DNA of 64,000 nt, from assembly GCA_958295845.1 (NCBI GenBank), contig OY282376.1, forward strand, positions 1,935,022 to 1,999,021, given 5' to 3'. Within the stretch, counting starts at the first letter, position 1; every line of letters begins with the position of its first letter. The notes beneath the pieces were generated by a model that was not told the origin of the DNA, did not search any database, and saw only the letters and a list, made by a program, of their open reading frames with translations. Positions 1 through 9,198 of this stretch are shown in pieces. The position numbers and the translations under genes are program-made. The stretch is from Caldilineaceae bacterium (GTDB lineage: Bacteria > Chloroflexota > Anaerolineae > Caldilineales > Caldilineaceae).

Positions 1-2523
1 GTCCAGAATTGCCGCGACTTCACTTGGACGTTGATGTGGGTCGGTCAACTGCGGCAGCTTCGACTTGACAATCCGAAGCTGTCGCATCAGGCCCTGCGTT
101 TTCCCGCGCAGTCTCAGCCTTTCGCTCAACTCCTTTTCGATCGGCGACGCCTTGTCTTCTCTACCGCTCAATTCCGGCAGCAGATCGAAAATAAGAAGAC
201 CCCAATAAAGTCGTTCGACCGGCGTGTCGTCCAACTGCAGCTGACCCGCAAGTGCCCCCACCGGTTCTTCGTCACAGCCGTCACCACCGCCTTGCGCCCC
301 GTCCGGCTTACCCGCCTCCAGGAAGTCCCGCAGCGATGCACTGCGGCTGGCAAAGCACGCTCCCGCCCGCAGTGCAGGATGGATCTGCCTGAGTATCCCC
401 AATTCATCCAGGCGCAGGATGGCATCTTCCGGTCTCTTTTCCTGCAGAATTCGGTCCAGCTCCTGCCGAATCCGCGCCGCCGTTACACGCCCAAGCAGCG
501 GCGCTGCATCCAGGAGATGCTCCTGCGTCCGGTCGTCGATTCGGAACTGAAATCTCTGTTCATAGCGGACAGCGCGCAGGATCCTTGTCGGGTCATCCAC
601 AAAACTCAAACTGTGCAGCACCCGCACGACCCCAGTCCTCAAGTCTGACAACCCGCCATAGAAATCAAGCAGATCGCCCCATCTGTCAGGAGTCAAAGCA
701 ACAGCCAACGTATTGACCGTGAAATCCCGCCTGTGCAGGTCCAGCTTGATGCTGCCCTGTTCAACCGTTGGCAAGACGGTTGGCTCTGTATAGAACTCAG
801 TACGCGCCGTAACGAAATCGAGATGATGCGGCAGCCGCTCCCCGTCAGGACCGCCGCCGCCGTCTGCTAAGTCCGGGCAGGTCATCTTATAGCCCGGCTC
901 GTCCAAAATCCACTTGGCAGTGCCGAAACGAGCGTGCGTGACAATCCGCCCACCGCACCTGCTCTGAATGCGGCCCGCCAGTTCGATTGCATCGCCCTCG
1001 ACCACCAGGTCCATGTCCATGAAACCAGCGCCGTCGGTGCCGTCAAGCCGCCCCAAAAGCAGGTCTCGAACAAACCCGCCGACCACATACACCGCATGCC
1101 CCATCTCGGTCGCGGTCTCACCGACAAGCCAGAGAAGCCGGTGCTGGCTCTCCGACAGGATCTCTCCCAACTCTCGACTGACATCCGGGATCTTCTGTGG
1201 TGCCTCTTTCTCGTCTCCCCACAGTTTGAGTAGATCCGTCCTTGTAACAATACCTACCATCTCGCCGCCGGCATCCACGACGGGAACCTGCCCCCATCCA
1301 CTCTCGATCATAAGCCTGTGAAGCGTGCTGACGGGCGCGTCCGCGCGTACAGTATAGTCGCCCTGGCGCATTACCTTATGTACCGGCAGCGAACCCAGCC
1401 TGTGGCCCAGTGTGCGATCTGCCTCTCGCCGGGTCAGGATTCCGACCAGCCTTTCGCCGCCGTCATCACCTCTATGCAGTACCGGAAATCCTTCATGACC
1501 GTAGCGCTGCATCAATGCCATCGCCGAAGCAACCGACATACCGTCCTCCAGAGTACGCGGCCGACCCCGGCTCATGATCTCCGCTACCGTTGCCGGTGCC
1601 CCCGCGTGCTCCTGGAGCAGGCTGCCGATACGTTCTCCGACATCCGCGAAAGATGTCCCTTCCAGCACGGCAGCCGCGGCTCGCCTGTGGCCGCCGCCCC
1701 CGAGATGTTCGGCAATCAGGCCGACGTCGATAGCGTCGGTGTTGCTCCGAGCCACAACTTGAACGTGGTCCTTGAGGTTAACGACGACAAACAGCGCGTC
1801 CGCGTTGAAGAGGTCATTCAGCCTGTGCGTAAGACCACTGAGCTCATCGTCATAGTCGGGGGCATCCGCACTAGCGAGTACCACGCTCTGACCCGCGACC
1901 GTCAACTGCTCAGCGTTCTCTGTCAGCTGTACGGACAGTTCATTCTGCGCGTCGGTGGGCGGGAAATTCAGGAAACGGCGCATCACGTCGAGGCGGGCGC
2001 CCTGCTCGACCAGCCACGCGGCGCAACGAATGTCGCGATGCGTCGTGGACGCGTAAAGGAGGCTGCCGGTGTCTTCGTAAATGCCCAACGCCAGCAGGGT
2101 GGCCTGGAAAGGGGAAAGCCCTCTGTTCTGCTGCATCAACTTCTCAACCAGCAATGTGGCATTTGCGCCGGTCGTATGAGGGCCAAGTGACGCCTGCCAG
2201 ACCTCCCAGCCATGAGGCAGCGGCTCGGCGGCAGTATGGTGGTCAATCACCAAGTGCCGGGTACCTTCCCCCATCCCCTTAACCGCATTGAATGACCGCG
2301 TGTCAACGACAATAGCCAGCTCAACGCTGCCTCGTGGCAAATGCCGTGGCTCGATGAAAGGGAACTGGTTTCGGTACAGGGCCAAAAACGCCTGGACGTT
2401 GCGTTTAAGTTTCCATGGCAGGACCGGCAACGCTTGTGGGAAGAGCAGTGCCCCGCCCAGCAAGGATGCCAGTGCGTCAAAATCTGCCAGTTCGTGGGTA
2501 AGTATGACTGTCTGGTTACGCAT
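1..2523 (-). CDS. DHH-CBS-tRNA nucleotidyltransferase fusion (A- or CCA-adding enzyme), 3' end outside window
   Basis: I read 841 residues on the minus strand without a stop; the C-terminus lies beyond base 1. Three modules follow each other. A DHH/DHHA1 phosphoesterase unit covers residues 1-305, with HELADFDALAS at 10-20, IDHH at 93-96 and GGGGHRRA at 275-282. A CBS pair covers about 311-435. A class II poly(A) polymerase/CCA-adding head starts at about 460, with VGGFVRDLLLG at 481-491 and the metal-binding DMDLVVEG at 503-510, followed by the RRDFTVNTLA and DDPTRILRAVRYE blocks. This order is known for bacterial tRNA nucleotidyltransferases that repair or complete the 3' CCA end; the DHH part may act on nanoRNA or c-di-nucleotides. 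The ATG at 2523 fits the family start. An in-frame GTG near 2597 is possible but adds unconserved residues. No clear ribosome binding site is visible. Confidence 0.88.
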   Translation of the reverse strand, partial: MRNQTVILTHELADFDALASLLGGALLFPQALPVLPWKLKRNVQAFLALYRNQFPFIEPRHLPRGSVELAIVVDTRSFNAVKGMGEGTRHLVIDHHTAAEPLPHGWEVWQASLGPHTTGANATLLVEKLMQQNRGLSPFQATLLALGIYEDTGSLLYASTTHRDIRCAAWLVEQGARLDVMRRFLNFPPTDAQNELSVQLTENAEQLTVAGQSVVLASADAPDYDDELSGLTHRLNDLFNADALFVVVNLKDHVQVVARSNTDAIDVGLIAEHLGGGGHRRAAAAVLEGTSFADVGERIGSLLQEHAGAPATVAEIMSRGRPRTLEDGMSVASAMALMQRYGHEGFPVLHRGDDGGERLVGILTRREADRTLGHRLGSLPVHKVMRQGDYTVRADAPVSTLHRLMIESGWGQVPVVDAGGEMVGIVTRTDLLKLWGDEKEAPQKIPDVSRELGEILSESQHRLLWLVGETATEMGHAVYVVGGFVRDLLLGRLDGTDGAGFMDMDLVVEGDAIELAGRIQSRCGGRIVTHARFGTAKWILDEPGYKMTCPDLADGGGGPDGERLPHHLDFVTARTEFYTEPTVLPTVEQGSIKLDLHRRDFTVNTLAVALTPDRWGDLLDFYGGLSDLRTGVVRVLHSLSFVDDPTRILRAVRYEQRFQFRIDDRTQEHLLDAAPLLGRVTAARIRQELDRILQEKRPEDAILRLDELGILRQIHPALRAGACFASRSASLRDFLEAGKPDGAQGGGDGCDEEPVGALAGQLQLDDTPVERLYWGLLIFDLLPELSGREDKASPIEKELSERLRLRGKTQGLMRQLRIVKSKLPQLTDPHQRPSEVAAILD

Positions 2524-2654
2524 CGGTGAAACCGGTAAGGCTGCCCAAATGAGTTGCAAACTACTATACCCATCGCTATGCGGATGGGCAAGCACAGGGC
2601 TGAAGGCGTCCTGCCCTCTGGGGCAAGCCTATTCCGCCTCCACCGAAACGGCCT

Positions 2655-4070
2655 CTAACCGCCCTCTGCGCGGCGCAACAGTGCCAGAGCGGCCTTGTTG
2701 TGGCGTTCCGCCAGCTGCGGTACGTCGATGTGCAGAGGAATACTGTCCTCAACCAGGAGCCGCCCGTTTACAAAGGAGAAATCAACTGGCTGCGGCGAAC
2801 AGAAAACCAGCGCCGCGACCGGATCATGCACCCAGCCGCCCGCAAAAGTGAGCGCCGAAAGATCAAAGCCGATCACATCGGCCGCCATCCCAGGTACCAG
2901 CGCGCCGACGTCGTCACGGCCCAACACCGAGGCCCCGCCCAGCGTCGCGATCTCCAGCGCCTCCCGCGCCGTCATCCCCTTGGGGTTACCCATCACCCTC
3001 TGCAACAACAGGCACTGACGCACCTCTTCCATCAAATTACTGCCGTCATTGCTGGCGCTGCCGTCCACGCCCAACCCCACATGCACGCCCGCATCACGCA
3101 TAGCCCGCACCGGGGAAATACCACTGGCTAGCCGCATGTTACTCGTAGGGCAGTGTGCCGCGCCTGTCTTTGTACGCGCGAACTTTCCGACCTCCTCCTC
3201 ATTGAGATGCACGCAGTGGGCATGCCACACGTCGTCGCCCAACCAGTCCACTTCCTCAGCGTACGTCCCGGGCCGGTAACCGAACTGCTCCATGCAGAAC
3301 GCTTCTTCATCAAGCGTCTCCGCAAGATGCGAGTGAAGGTGGACATCCATGTCAGGTCCAAACGAGCGTGCCAAAGCCGCGCATTCGCGCATCAGGTCCT
3401 GCGTGACGCTGAACGGGCTCGCCGGGCCAATCACTACTCGTCGCATGGCAAAGCGCGAGGCGTCATGATACGTTTCGACCAGCCTCCGGCATTCGACAAG
3501 AATGTCCTCTTCGCGTTCAGTCATCCAATCTGGGGGCAAGCCGCCTTTGCTCTCGCCAAGGCTGACGCTGCCTCTCGCACCGTGGAAGCGAACACCGATC
3601 TCCTCCGCGGCTTCGAACTGGTCGTCCAATCGTGTCCCGTTCTGCCACAAATAGTGATGATCGCTGCTGGTCGTGCATCCGCTCAGTAGCAATTCAGTCA
3701 ACGCCACCTGAGTGCTGACCCGTACATCGTCCGGGCCGACTCCCGACCAGATCGGATAAAGGGCTCGCAGCCAGTCAAAGAGAACACCGTTCTGAGCCGC
3801 AGGCACAACCCGGGTAAGCGTCTGAAAGAAGTGGTGGTGCGTATTTACAAAGCCGGGGAGGACAATCTTTCCTCGCGCGTCCAGTTGAACAGTAGACGAT
3901 GAAGTCTCCGAGGCCCCATCGTCCCTGTACTCTGCCGGCAGATCTGCCGTTGCGCCTACCCAAACGATCTGTGAACCTTCCATAACGAGTGCGCCGTCAG
4001 CAATCTCCTCGCGCTCATCGTTCATCGTTACAAGGCATTCGGCATGCGTCAAAACGATCCTGGTGTTCAT
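2655..4070 (-). CDS. 8-oxoguanine deaminase-like amidohydrolase
   Basis: This is an amidohydrolase of the ATZ/TRZ group, 471 residues from the chosen ATG. A beta-sandwich N-terminus (RIVLTHAECLVTMND) leads into the metal-binding PGFVNTHHHFFQTLTR. The other metal and base residues follow in HLHSHLAET, HAHCVHL and GLGVDGSASND. The pattern and length match 8-oxoguanine deaminases and related guanine or isoxanthopterin deaminases, which hydrolyse an exocyclic amine of an oxidised purine in the cytoplasm. A purine nucleoside phosphorylase lies 30 kb away, so no operon link supports the substrate. I chose ATG 4070, 11 bases after AAGGAG; a TTG at 4079 would sit too close to that site. Another aryl amine hydrolase activity cannot be excluded. 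Confidence 0.8.
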   Translation of the reverse strand: MNTRIVLTHAECLVTMNDEREEIADGALVMEGSQIVWVGATADLPAEYRDDGASETSSSTVQLDARGKIVLPGFVNTHHHFFQTLTRVVPAAQNGVLFDWLRALYPIWSGVGPDDVRVSTQVALTELLLSGCTTSSDHHYLWQNGTRLDDQFEAAEEIGVRFHGARGSVSLGESKGGLPPDWMTEREEDILVECRRLVETYHDASRFAMRRVVIGPASPFSVTQDLMRECAALARSFGPDMDVHLHSHLAETLDEEAFCMEQFGYRPGTYAEEVDWLGDDVWHAHCVHLNEEEVGKFARTKTGAAHCPTSNMRLASGISPVRAMRDAGVHVGLGVDGSASNDGSNLMEEVRQCLLLQRVMGNPKGMTAREALEIATLGGASVLGRDDVGALVPGMAADVIGFDLSALTFAGGWVHDPVAALVFCSPQPVDFSFVNGRLLVEDSIPLHIDVPQLAERHNKAALALLRRAEGG

Positions 4071-4182
4071 CGACAACAATGCTCCTTTCCGTGAATGCCC
4101 TCAGCGGGCTATAGTACTTTTTCCATTAACATGGGTGATACAAAAAGTGCGGTCCTGGTTGTTATGTCTCTCTCCCAACCCG

Positions 4183-5073
4183 TCACGTCAATGAGAGCAG
4201 GGTGGGAGTCATACCCTCCTCATCCAACATCTCTTTCAGTTCCGCAGAGGACAGCGGACGCCCTTTGCCTGCCAGGGCCGTGAGAGCTGCCTCCATTACA
4301 TTCGTCCCAAAACTGCGCCCATCCAGCCGCGGCGTCACCGTAGCCAATTGAGAAGCGCCTCGCTCCTTGAGAAGCGCCACGTCGTCATCCGTCGTCGTAT
4401 TGGTCACGATGGTCTTGCCTTCCAGGCTGGCAGGCAGGTGTTGTCTGATGTAATGGAAATCATCCGCGATGATCGATGCCCAACTGTACTGCGCCCCGTA
4501 CTTCGGCACTATCTGTTCCTGCTTCTCGCCGGTGGGGTAAATCCAGGAGAACGGCAACCGCGACATGACCGGAAGCAGGATCCGGGCCAGCAAATGAAGC
4601 GTGCTTAGGCTTCGCAGAAAGACGGGGATGCCCAGTCCGAACGCCAGATCGCCAAACAACGGCTGATAGCCCAAATCCAGAAAGCCTCGCACCATCGCGT
4701 AGCGGCCGACGGCTACACAAAACAGGACACGCTTGGAATGAGGGGGAAGAAGATCTTGCAGCCGGTGCGCAGTCTGTCGCTCGACAACCGTGCGAATGCC
4801 ACCGCCGTCAACGACAGGCGCCTGTACACCGTCAACAAGGCTGCGGACCGAATGGAGCGGAAAGTAGCGGTCGTTTACGTCCAGGCCGAGATCTGCGCCG
4901 CCAAAGCCGAAGGCATCCACTTGGCCGTCATACTCCAGAAACAGCTGGCGCATCCGTTTCTGGTCTCCATCGGCGCCAATCCGTTCCAAAACGACCTGCT
5001 CGTCCCTGATCGTGGTCTCGACACGTTTGTTACGCTTGCTACTGCCCAAGCTGATGGAGACTACACGTTTCAT
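4183..5073 (-). CDS. Quinate 5-dehydrogenase-like protein
   Basis: A 296-residue protein beginning MKRVVSISLGSSKRNKRVE and containing DAFGFGGADLGLDV and IVTNTTTDDDVALLKERGA. From memory this resembles a family often labelled quinate 5-dehydrogenase in Chloroflexi and Deinococci. It does not show the usual shikimate/quinate dehydrogenase fold signatures (no GxGGxA nucleotide loop), so the biochemical label rests only on family annotation. The hydrophobic stretch at about residues 150-175 (LGIPVFLRSLSTLHLLARILLPVM region) could be a buried helix pair. It lies between the deaminase and the oxoamine synthase on the same strand, with gaps of about 110 bases on each side, so each may have its own promoter. 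Confidence 0.55.
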   Translation of the reverse strand: MKRVVSISLGSSKRNKRVETTIRDEQVVLERIGADGDQKRMRQLFLEYDGQVDAFGFGGADLGLDVNDRYFPLHSVRSLVDGVQAPVVDGGGIRTVVERQTAHRLQDLLPPHSKRVLFCVAVGRYAMVRGFLDLGYQPLFGDLAFGLGIPVFLRSLSTLHLLARILLPVMSRLPFSWIYPTGEKQEQIVPKYGAQYSWASIIADDFHYIRQHLPASLEGKTIVTNTTTDDDVALLKERGASQLATVTPRLDGRSFGTNVMEAALTALAGKGRPLSSAELKEMLDEEGMTPTLLSLT

Positions 5074-5179
5074 TGAGACTCTGCCTCAGCGCTATTCTGT
5101 TACGGTGCCAAACTGTTCCAGCTTCGTTGCGCGCCAAAAGACAGCGCGCCCTGCGCACCCTTTATCCCCGCCGCTGGCC

Positions 5180-6493
5180 TCAGTCAATCACGCCAATGTG
5201 GCGTCCCGCCTTGATGAAGACACTTAATGCAAACTCAATGTCCTCTTCAGTATGGGCAGCCGTAACATTGGCCCGCAAGCGAGCAGTACCTTCCTTTACA
5301 GCCGGCGGCAGTACGGGAAGTACGAATATGCCGTTGTCTTGACAGTATTTGGTCATCGCAAATGCGCGTTCTTCAGTCCCAACCATGATCGGTACAATTG
5401 GGGACTCGGTCTGCCCGGTGTCGAAACCGGCGGCTTGCAGACCGCTTGTGAACTGCTGCGCATTGCGAAGGAGGATCCGGTTGCGCTCTTCGCCTTCATC
5501 TTCCAGTACATGGAAGCCTTCGGTGATGGCGGCTGCCACCGCCGGCGGCAACGCGGCGCTGAAAACAAAGCCGCGCGCAGTATGCCGCAGGTACGTTACC
5601 AGCTTGTCGCTGCCGGCCACATAGCCGCCAATGCCCGGGATCGCCTTGCTGAGAGTGCCCATCTTCAGATCGATAGAGCCGTACATATCAAAGTGCTCCT
5701 CGATCCCGTGCCCGGTCTTGCCCAGGACGCCGATGCTATGCGCCTCGTCCAGCATCAGCCTCGCATTGTAACGCTTGCAAATCTCATGCGCATCCGGCAG
5801 ATTGAAGATGTCACCGTCCATCGAAAACACAGCGTCCGCGATGACCAGCTTCCCGGCGTCTTCCGGTGCGCGCTGCAACTGCTTTTCGAGGTCATCCATA
5901 TCGTTGTGACGGAATCGGACAAACTTGCCTCGCGCCAACAGACAGCCATCTACGATACTCGCATGGTTCCACCTGTCCGAGAACACCCAGTCTCCCCGAC
6001 CGACCACCGTGCTCACCGTCGCCAAATTGGTAACATAGCCGGAACTGTATACAATGGCCTCTTCCCGCCGCGCGAAATCGGCAATCGTCCTCTCCATCTT
6101 TGTATGGAGATCTAACGTGCCTCCTAAAATGCGGACACCATGTGTACCGGTTCCATACTTGTCTGCCGCCGCTTTGGCCGCTGCCACAATTCGAGGATGG
6201 TTTATCAGTCCGAGGTAACTGTAGGTCGCAAACATCAGTTTGCGATTGCCTTCAGTATGTACCCAGGGCCCCTCAAGAGAATCTACCGGCTGAAAATAAT
6301 AGTAGTGCTCGCTTGCCTTCGCCTCCGCGGTGCGTTCCCACCACGCATCGATTCTCTGCGATAATGCATCGACCTGCTCACCACCGCCATTCAGGAAGGA
6401 CTCAAGAGGAGGGGCGTCTATGGCCGCCGTGGAGACACCGTCGGGAGGGGCCCCAATCGCCTCTTCTCCAAGGCGCGCTAGCTGATTAACCAT
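5180..6493 (-). CDS. Alpha-oxoamine synthase family PLP acyltransferase
   Basis: This 437-residue protein condenses, by family, an acyl-CoA or acyl-ACP with an amino acid with loss of CO2. Family members include glycine C-acetyltransferase, 8-amino-7-oxononanoate synthase and serine palmitoyltransferase. Visible blocks are YSYLGL, GTGTHGVRILGGTLDLH, DEAHSIGVLGKTGHGIEEH and the PLP-lysine site GTLSKAIPGIGGY. About 60 extra residues precede the catalytic core, more than in KBL or BioF, which resembles the longer synthases of lipid or polyketide pathways. There is no biotin or threonine-degradation neighbour, so the substrate is open. ATG 6493 is the only good start; an AT-rich block with a TATATT hexamer lies about 40 bases upstream. 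Confidence 0.75.
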   Translation of the reverse strand: MVNQLARLGEEAIGAPPDGVSTAAIDAPPLESFLNGGGEQVDALSQRIDAWWERTAEAKASEHYYYFQPVDSLEGPWVHTEGNRKLMFATYSYLGLINHPRIVAAAKAAADKYGTGTHGVRILGGTLDLHTKMERTIADFARREEAIVYSSGYVTNLATVSTVVGRGDWVFSDRWNHASIVDGCLLARGKFVRFRHNDMDDLEKQLQRAPEDAGKLVIADAVFSMDGDIFNLPDAHEICKRYNARLMLDEAHSIGVLGKTGHGIEEHFDMYGSIDLKMGTLSKAIPGIGGYVAGSDKLVTYLRHTARGFVFSAALPPAVAAAITEGFHVLEDEGEERNRILLRNAQQFTSGLQAAGFDTGQTESPIVPIMVGTEERAFAMTKYCQDNGIFVLPVLPPAVKEGTARLRANVTAAHTEEDIEFALSVFIKAGRHIGVID

Positions 6494-6598
6494 TGTATGA
6501 GACCTCGTTTTCCACTACAGTACAATATACTAGGGCAGAGATGGCACTGGATTAATTGTATTTGCCACCGTCCGCAAGCAAAAACGCAGCCAGCCAAA

Positions 6599-6628
6599 TT
6601 GACTTGGCGAAGGGCGCGACAATAATAT
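6599..6628 (+). promoter_or_regulatory. Sigma70-type promoter for the YheT-like hydrolase
   Basis: TTGACT at 6599-6604 and TAATAT at 6623-6628 are separated by 18 bases. They lie in the divergent gap between the oxoamine synthase and the plus-strand hydrolase and point at the latter. The leader to the chosen start would be about 155 bases. Confidence 0.45.
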
Positions 6629-6791
6629 CATAGAATTGTAGCGCATTTAAGTCCACCGTGCAAAGACGACAAATCATGGGACGAAAATCCGATATAAAGG
6701 CATGCCCAGAGACCGTCTTTGTAGCAGATCGATAACGATTACGATGCCCCTCCATAAGCGTAATCGAACAAAAGACCTTGCGAGTTCAGAA

Positions 6792-7826
6792 ATGCAGCCA
6801 CGACTCTCTAATCCAGAAAATGTGTACCGGCCCCACCGACTAATTCGTAACGGCGATCTGCAGACAATCCTTGGCCGGCATATTCCCCCCGAAGCCGCGA
6901 TAGTCAACGAAGGCGAGCAGATGATCCTGCTCGATGCCGGTCCTGACAGGACACATCTCGAGCCGGGCCATACAGTGAGACTTCTCGCGTTCCATACGCC
7001 GCACCGGAATCCCGACCACAGGCAAGCGAAACCAAAAGGGCTGGCAATGTTGCTGCACGGGTGGGAAGGCGACAGTCACTCCCCCTATAATCTGATTCTC
7101 GGGAGCGCCCTCATTCGAGCAGGATATGACGTCGTGCGCCTGAATATGCGGGATCACGGACCGACGCACCACCTCAACACGGGGATCTTCTTTGCAACTC
7201 TCATCGAGGAGGTCCACGCCGCGACGCAGCAGGTCGGCCTTCTCGCTGCCGGTAGACCGTTCTACATCATTGGCGCCTCTCTTGGCGGCAATTTTGCAGT
7301 CCGTATGGCCCTGCGACACGCCCACAACCCCATCCCCAATTTGCGCCGGTCAATTGCGGTCAACCCCGTCCTCAACCCGCAGCGCACATGCATCCTCCTG
7401 GACAACCACCGACTCCTCCGCCGCTACTTTCGCCGTCGCTGGCTCGATTCGCTCCTGAAGAAACAGAGGCTGTTTCCGGAACTATACGACTTTACACCCC
7501 TTGCCTCCGTCCCCACGATCTGGGAAATGAGCGACTGGGTGACAAAAAGCATGTCGCCTTTCAGCGGCGTAGAAGAATACCTAGATGCCTACGCCGTCCG
7601 CCCCATGGAGTTCCTCGACCTGGTCGCCCCGTTGACAGTCCTCACCGCCGCCAACGACCCGCTAATACCTTCCGACGACATCGCCGCGCTGCCTCGCCAT
7701 CCCAGCCTGCAGGTCCACGTCCTACCCCACGGAGGCCACGTTGGATACAACGATCTCTTCCCGCTGCGCAACCGCCTGCCAGACCTGATAAAAATCCTAC
7801 TGGCACAAGACACCGGGCAAAGCTAA
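6792..7826 (+). CDS. Alpha/beta hydrolase, YheT family
   Basis: A serine hydrolase of the YheT/COG0429 group, cytoplasmic, with unknown ester substrate. The family entry block RLIRNGDLQTILG is close to the N-terminus. MLLHGWEGD forms the oxyanion region and GASLGGN carries the nucleophilic serine. The acid is probably the aspartate of AANDPLIP and the catalytic histidine that of GGHVGY near the C-terminus. In-frame starts exist at 6702, 6744 and 6792. I prefer 6792 because homology begins just after it and the extra N-terminal residues look random; no start has a strong ribosome binding site. The next gene on the strand is 513 bases downstream, so this is probably a single-gene transcript. 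Confidence 0.8.
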   Translation: MQPRLSNPENVYRPHRLIRNGDLQTILGRHIPPEAAIVNEGEQMILLDAGPDRTHLEPGHTVRLLAFHTPHRNPDHRQAKPKGLAMLLHGWEGDSHSPYNLILGSALIRAGYDVVRLNMRDHGPTHHLNTGIFFATLIEEVHAATQQVGLLAAGRPFYIIGASLGGNFAVRMALRHAHNPIPNLRRSIAVNPVLNPQRTCILLDNHRLLRRYFRRRWLDSLLKKQRLFPELYDFTPLASVPTIWEMSDWVTKSMSPFSGVEEYLDAYAVRPMEFLDLVAPLTVLTAANDPLIPSDDIAALPRHPSLQVHVLPHGGHVGYNDLFPLRNRLPDLIKILLAQDTGQS

Positions 7827-7961
7827 GAACACGACTGTTCCACCGTAGCCACTCCGCGACCCTCGCTCATTCCAGCAAAGTTTCCTCATTCCCACTTGCA
7901 TCAGTCTCCATTCACTCGCCGCACACACCGACCACTGACCACCAATCACTGACCACTGCAG

Positions 7962-8095
7962 TTGGGCGTTCGTGCCCTCGGCCCTCCTTTGTGCAGGGAC
8001 CGCGCCACCGCAACGCCCCGCCCTGTCTAGCCGCTGTGTCCATTCTTCCCCAGCAAAAAGTCTAGCCAACATTGTCTCCTCCCCCATTTGCTGTC
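7962..8095 (+). repeat. Dispersed structured intergenic repeat, copy A
   Basis: This 134-base element matches copy B (29642-29774) without a gap for at least the first 115 bases. The outer stem GGGCGTT (7964-7970) / AACGCCC (8012-8018) is intact, with the same 48-base offset as in copy B. The two inner hairpins are degraded here (TGCCCTCGGCCC, GGGACCGCGCC). The 3' part contains CCCCAGCAA, GTCTAG and TGTCTCCTCCCC, shared with all three copies. It is preceded by short tandem units of GACCACTGACCACC type at 7930-7958. It lies 245 bases before rfbD. The remaining bases of the 7827-8339 gap show no gene, only pyrimidine-rich sequence. Confidence 0.8.
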
Positions 8096-8339
8096 CCAAC
8101 CCCCCCGATCCCTTCAGTGCCCTGGCAGTATCCCGCAGTTCCCCAGCAGTTTCCCTGCAGCAACCCCTTCCTCTGCCGCTCCGGCGTGAACAGAGATCAA
8201 TCCGCTGTCACTGGGCGCCTGCGACCGGGTCGTAGGCAATTCTTCGGCCGCGCGTAAAATGTCGGGTATACTGAGGCGCGAAATCGGAGACGTTTACGAA
8301 GTAATCCCTTAGGTCGTACCAGATCGCAAAAGCTACACC

Positions 8340-9185
8340 ATGCCGCACATTCTGATTACAGGCGCAAATGGACAGTTAGGGCAGGCCCTGGCTTCTCAGT
8401 TTGACGCCGCCGAAAAGCTGACACTCTGGACGCGCCCCCGCCACGACATCTCAGATCCGGCGATCGCCGACGCCGTGTCAGAAACCGCCCCGGACGTCCT
8501 CATCAATGCTGCCGCCTGGACCGACGTCGACGGAGCCGAGGAGGCACCAAAATTCGCCTTCCAAGTCAATGCCCTTGGCCCCAAATACCTGGCTGAAGGT
8601 TGCGCACGCTGCGGGGCAACGCTGGTACAGATAAGTACGAACGAAGTCTTCGCAGGTGACATGGGCCGCTTCTACCACGAATATGAACAGACCTCGCCCG
8701 GCAGTGTTTACGCCCGCAGCAAGGCCGCGGGGGAAAGGGCCGCCGCCGCAACCCTGGACCGCCTCTACATCGTGCGTGTGGCGTGGCTCTACGGCGCGGG
8801 AAGCAGCAACTTTCCGGCCAAGATCAGCGCCGCTGCAGACCGGCTCGGCGCCTTACGCGTTGTCAACGACGAATTCGGTAACCCGACCTATGTCCCCGAC
8901 GTAGCCGCAGCGATCGCAAAGCTCATCGAAACACAGCTCTATGGTATCTACCACCTTGTAAACGAAGGCGCCGCCAGCCGCTACGATTGGGCAGTCGAGC
9001 TGATGCGCCTGACCCAACGCGAGACGCTCCCCATCGATCCCATCGGCGCAGACGAATGGCCCCGCCCAACAACGCCCCCACCCCACGCCGTACTGGTAAA
9101 CCAGGCCGGAACTTCTCTCGGCATCAATTTGCGCGACTGGCGTGATGCGCTGCACGATTATGTGCAGACAGAACTCACGAGATGA
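8340..9185 (+). CDS. rfbD: dTDP-4-dehydrorhamnose reductase
   Basis: RmlD reduces dTDP-4-dehydro-L-rhamnose to dTDP-L-rhamnose with NAD(P)H, the last step of activated rhamnose synthesis. The 281-residue protein has the Rossmann start ILITGANGQLGQAL, the NAAAWTDVDGAEE block, STNEVFAGD and the catalytic YARSKAAGE (YxxxK). GNPTYVPDVA and HLVNEGAASRYDW near the end are also typical. rmlA, rmlB and rmlC are not in the window, so the pathway is split across the genome. The adjoining glycosyltransferase starts 13 bases after the stop and is probably cotranscribed, pointing to a rhamnosylated surface glycan. A TATACT hexamer at 8267-8272 is a possible -10 box, with a poor -35. Confidence 0.88.
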   Translation: MPHILITGANGQLGQALASQFDAAEKLTLWTRPRHDISDPAIADAVSETAPDVLINAAAWTDVDGAEEAPKFAFQVNALGPKYLAEGCARCGATLVQISTNEVFAGDMGRFYHEYEQTSPGSVYARSKAAGERAAAATLDRLYIVRVAWLYGAGSSNFPAKISAAADRLGALRVVNDEFGNPTYVPDVAAAIAKLIETQLYGIYHLVNEGAASRYDWAVELMRLTQRETLPIDPIGADEWPRPTTPPPHAVLVNQAGTSLGINLRDWRDALHDYVQTELTR

Positions 9186-9198
9186 ACTGGGAAACGCT

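Noticed and set aside
1318..2190. Plus-strand open frame of 290 codons
   Set aside because: The minus strand here encodes an unbroken DHH-CBS region with clear motifs; the plus frame is its shadow.
7797..8099. Minus-strand small frame within repeat copy A (GRCGGA...AEGTNAQ)
   Set aside because: The equivalent frame of copy B contains a stop and copy C is truncated. It is a by-product of the repeat.
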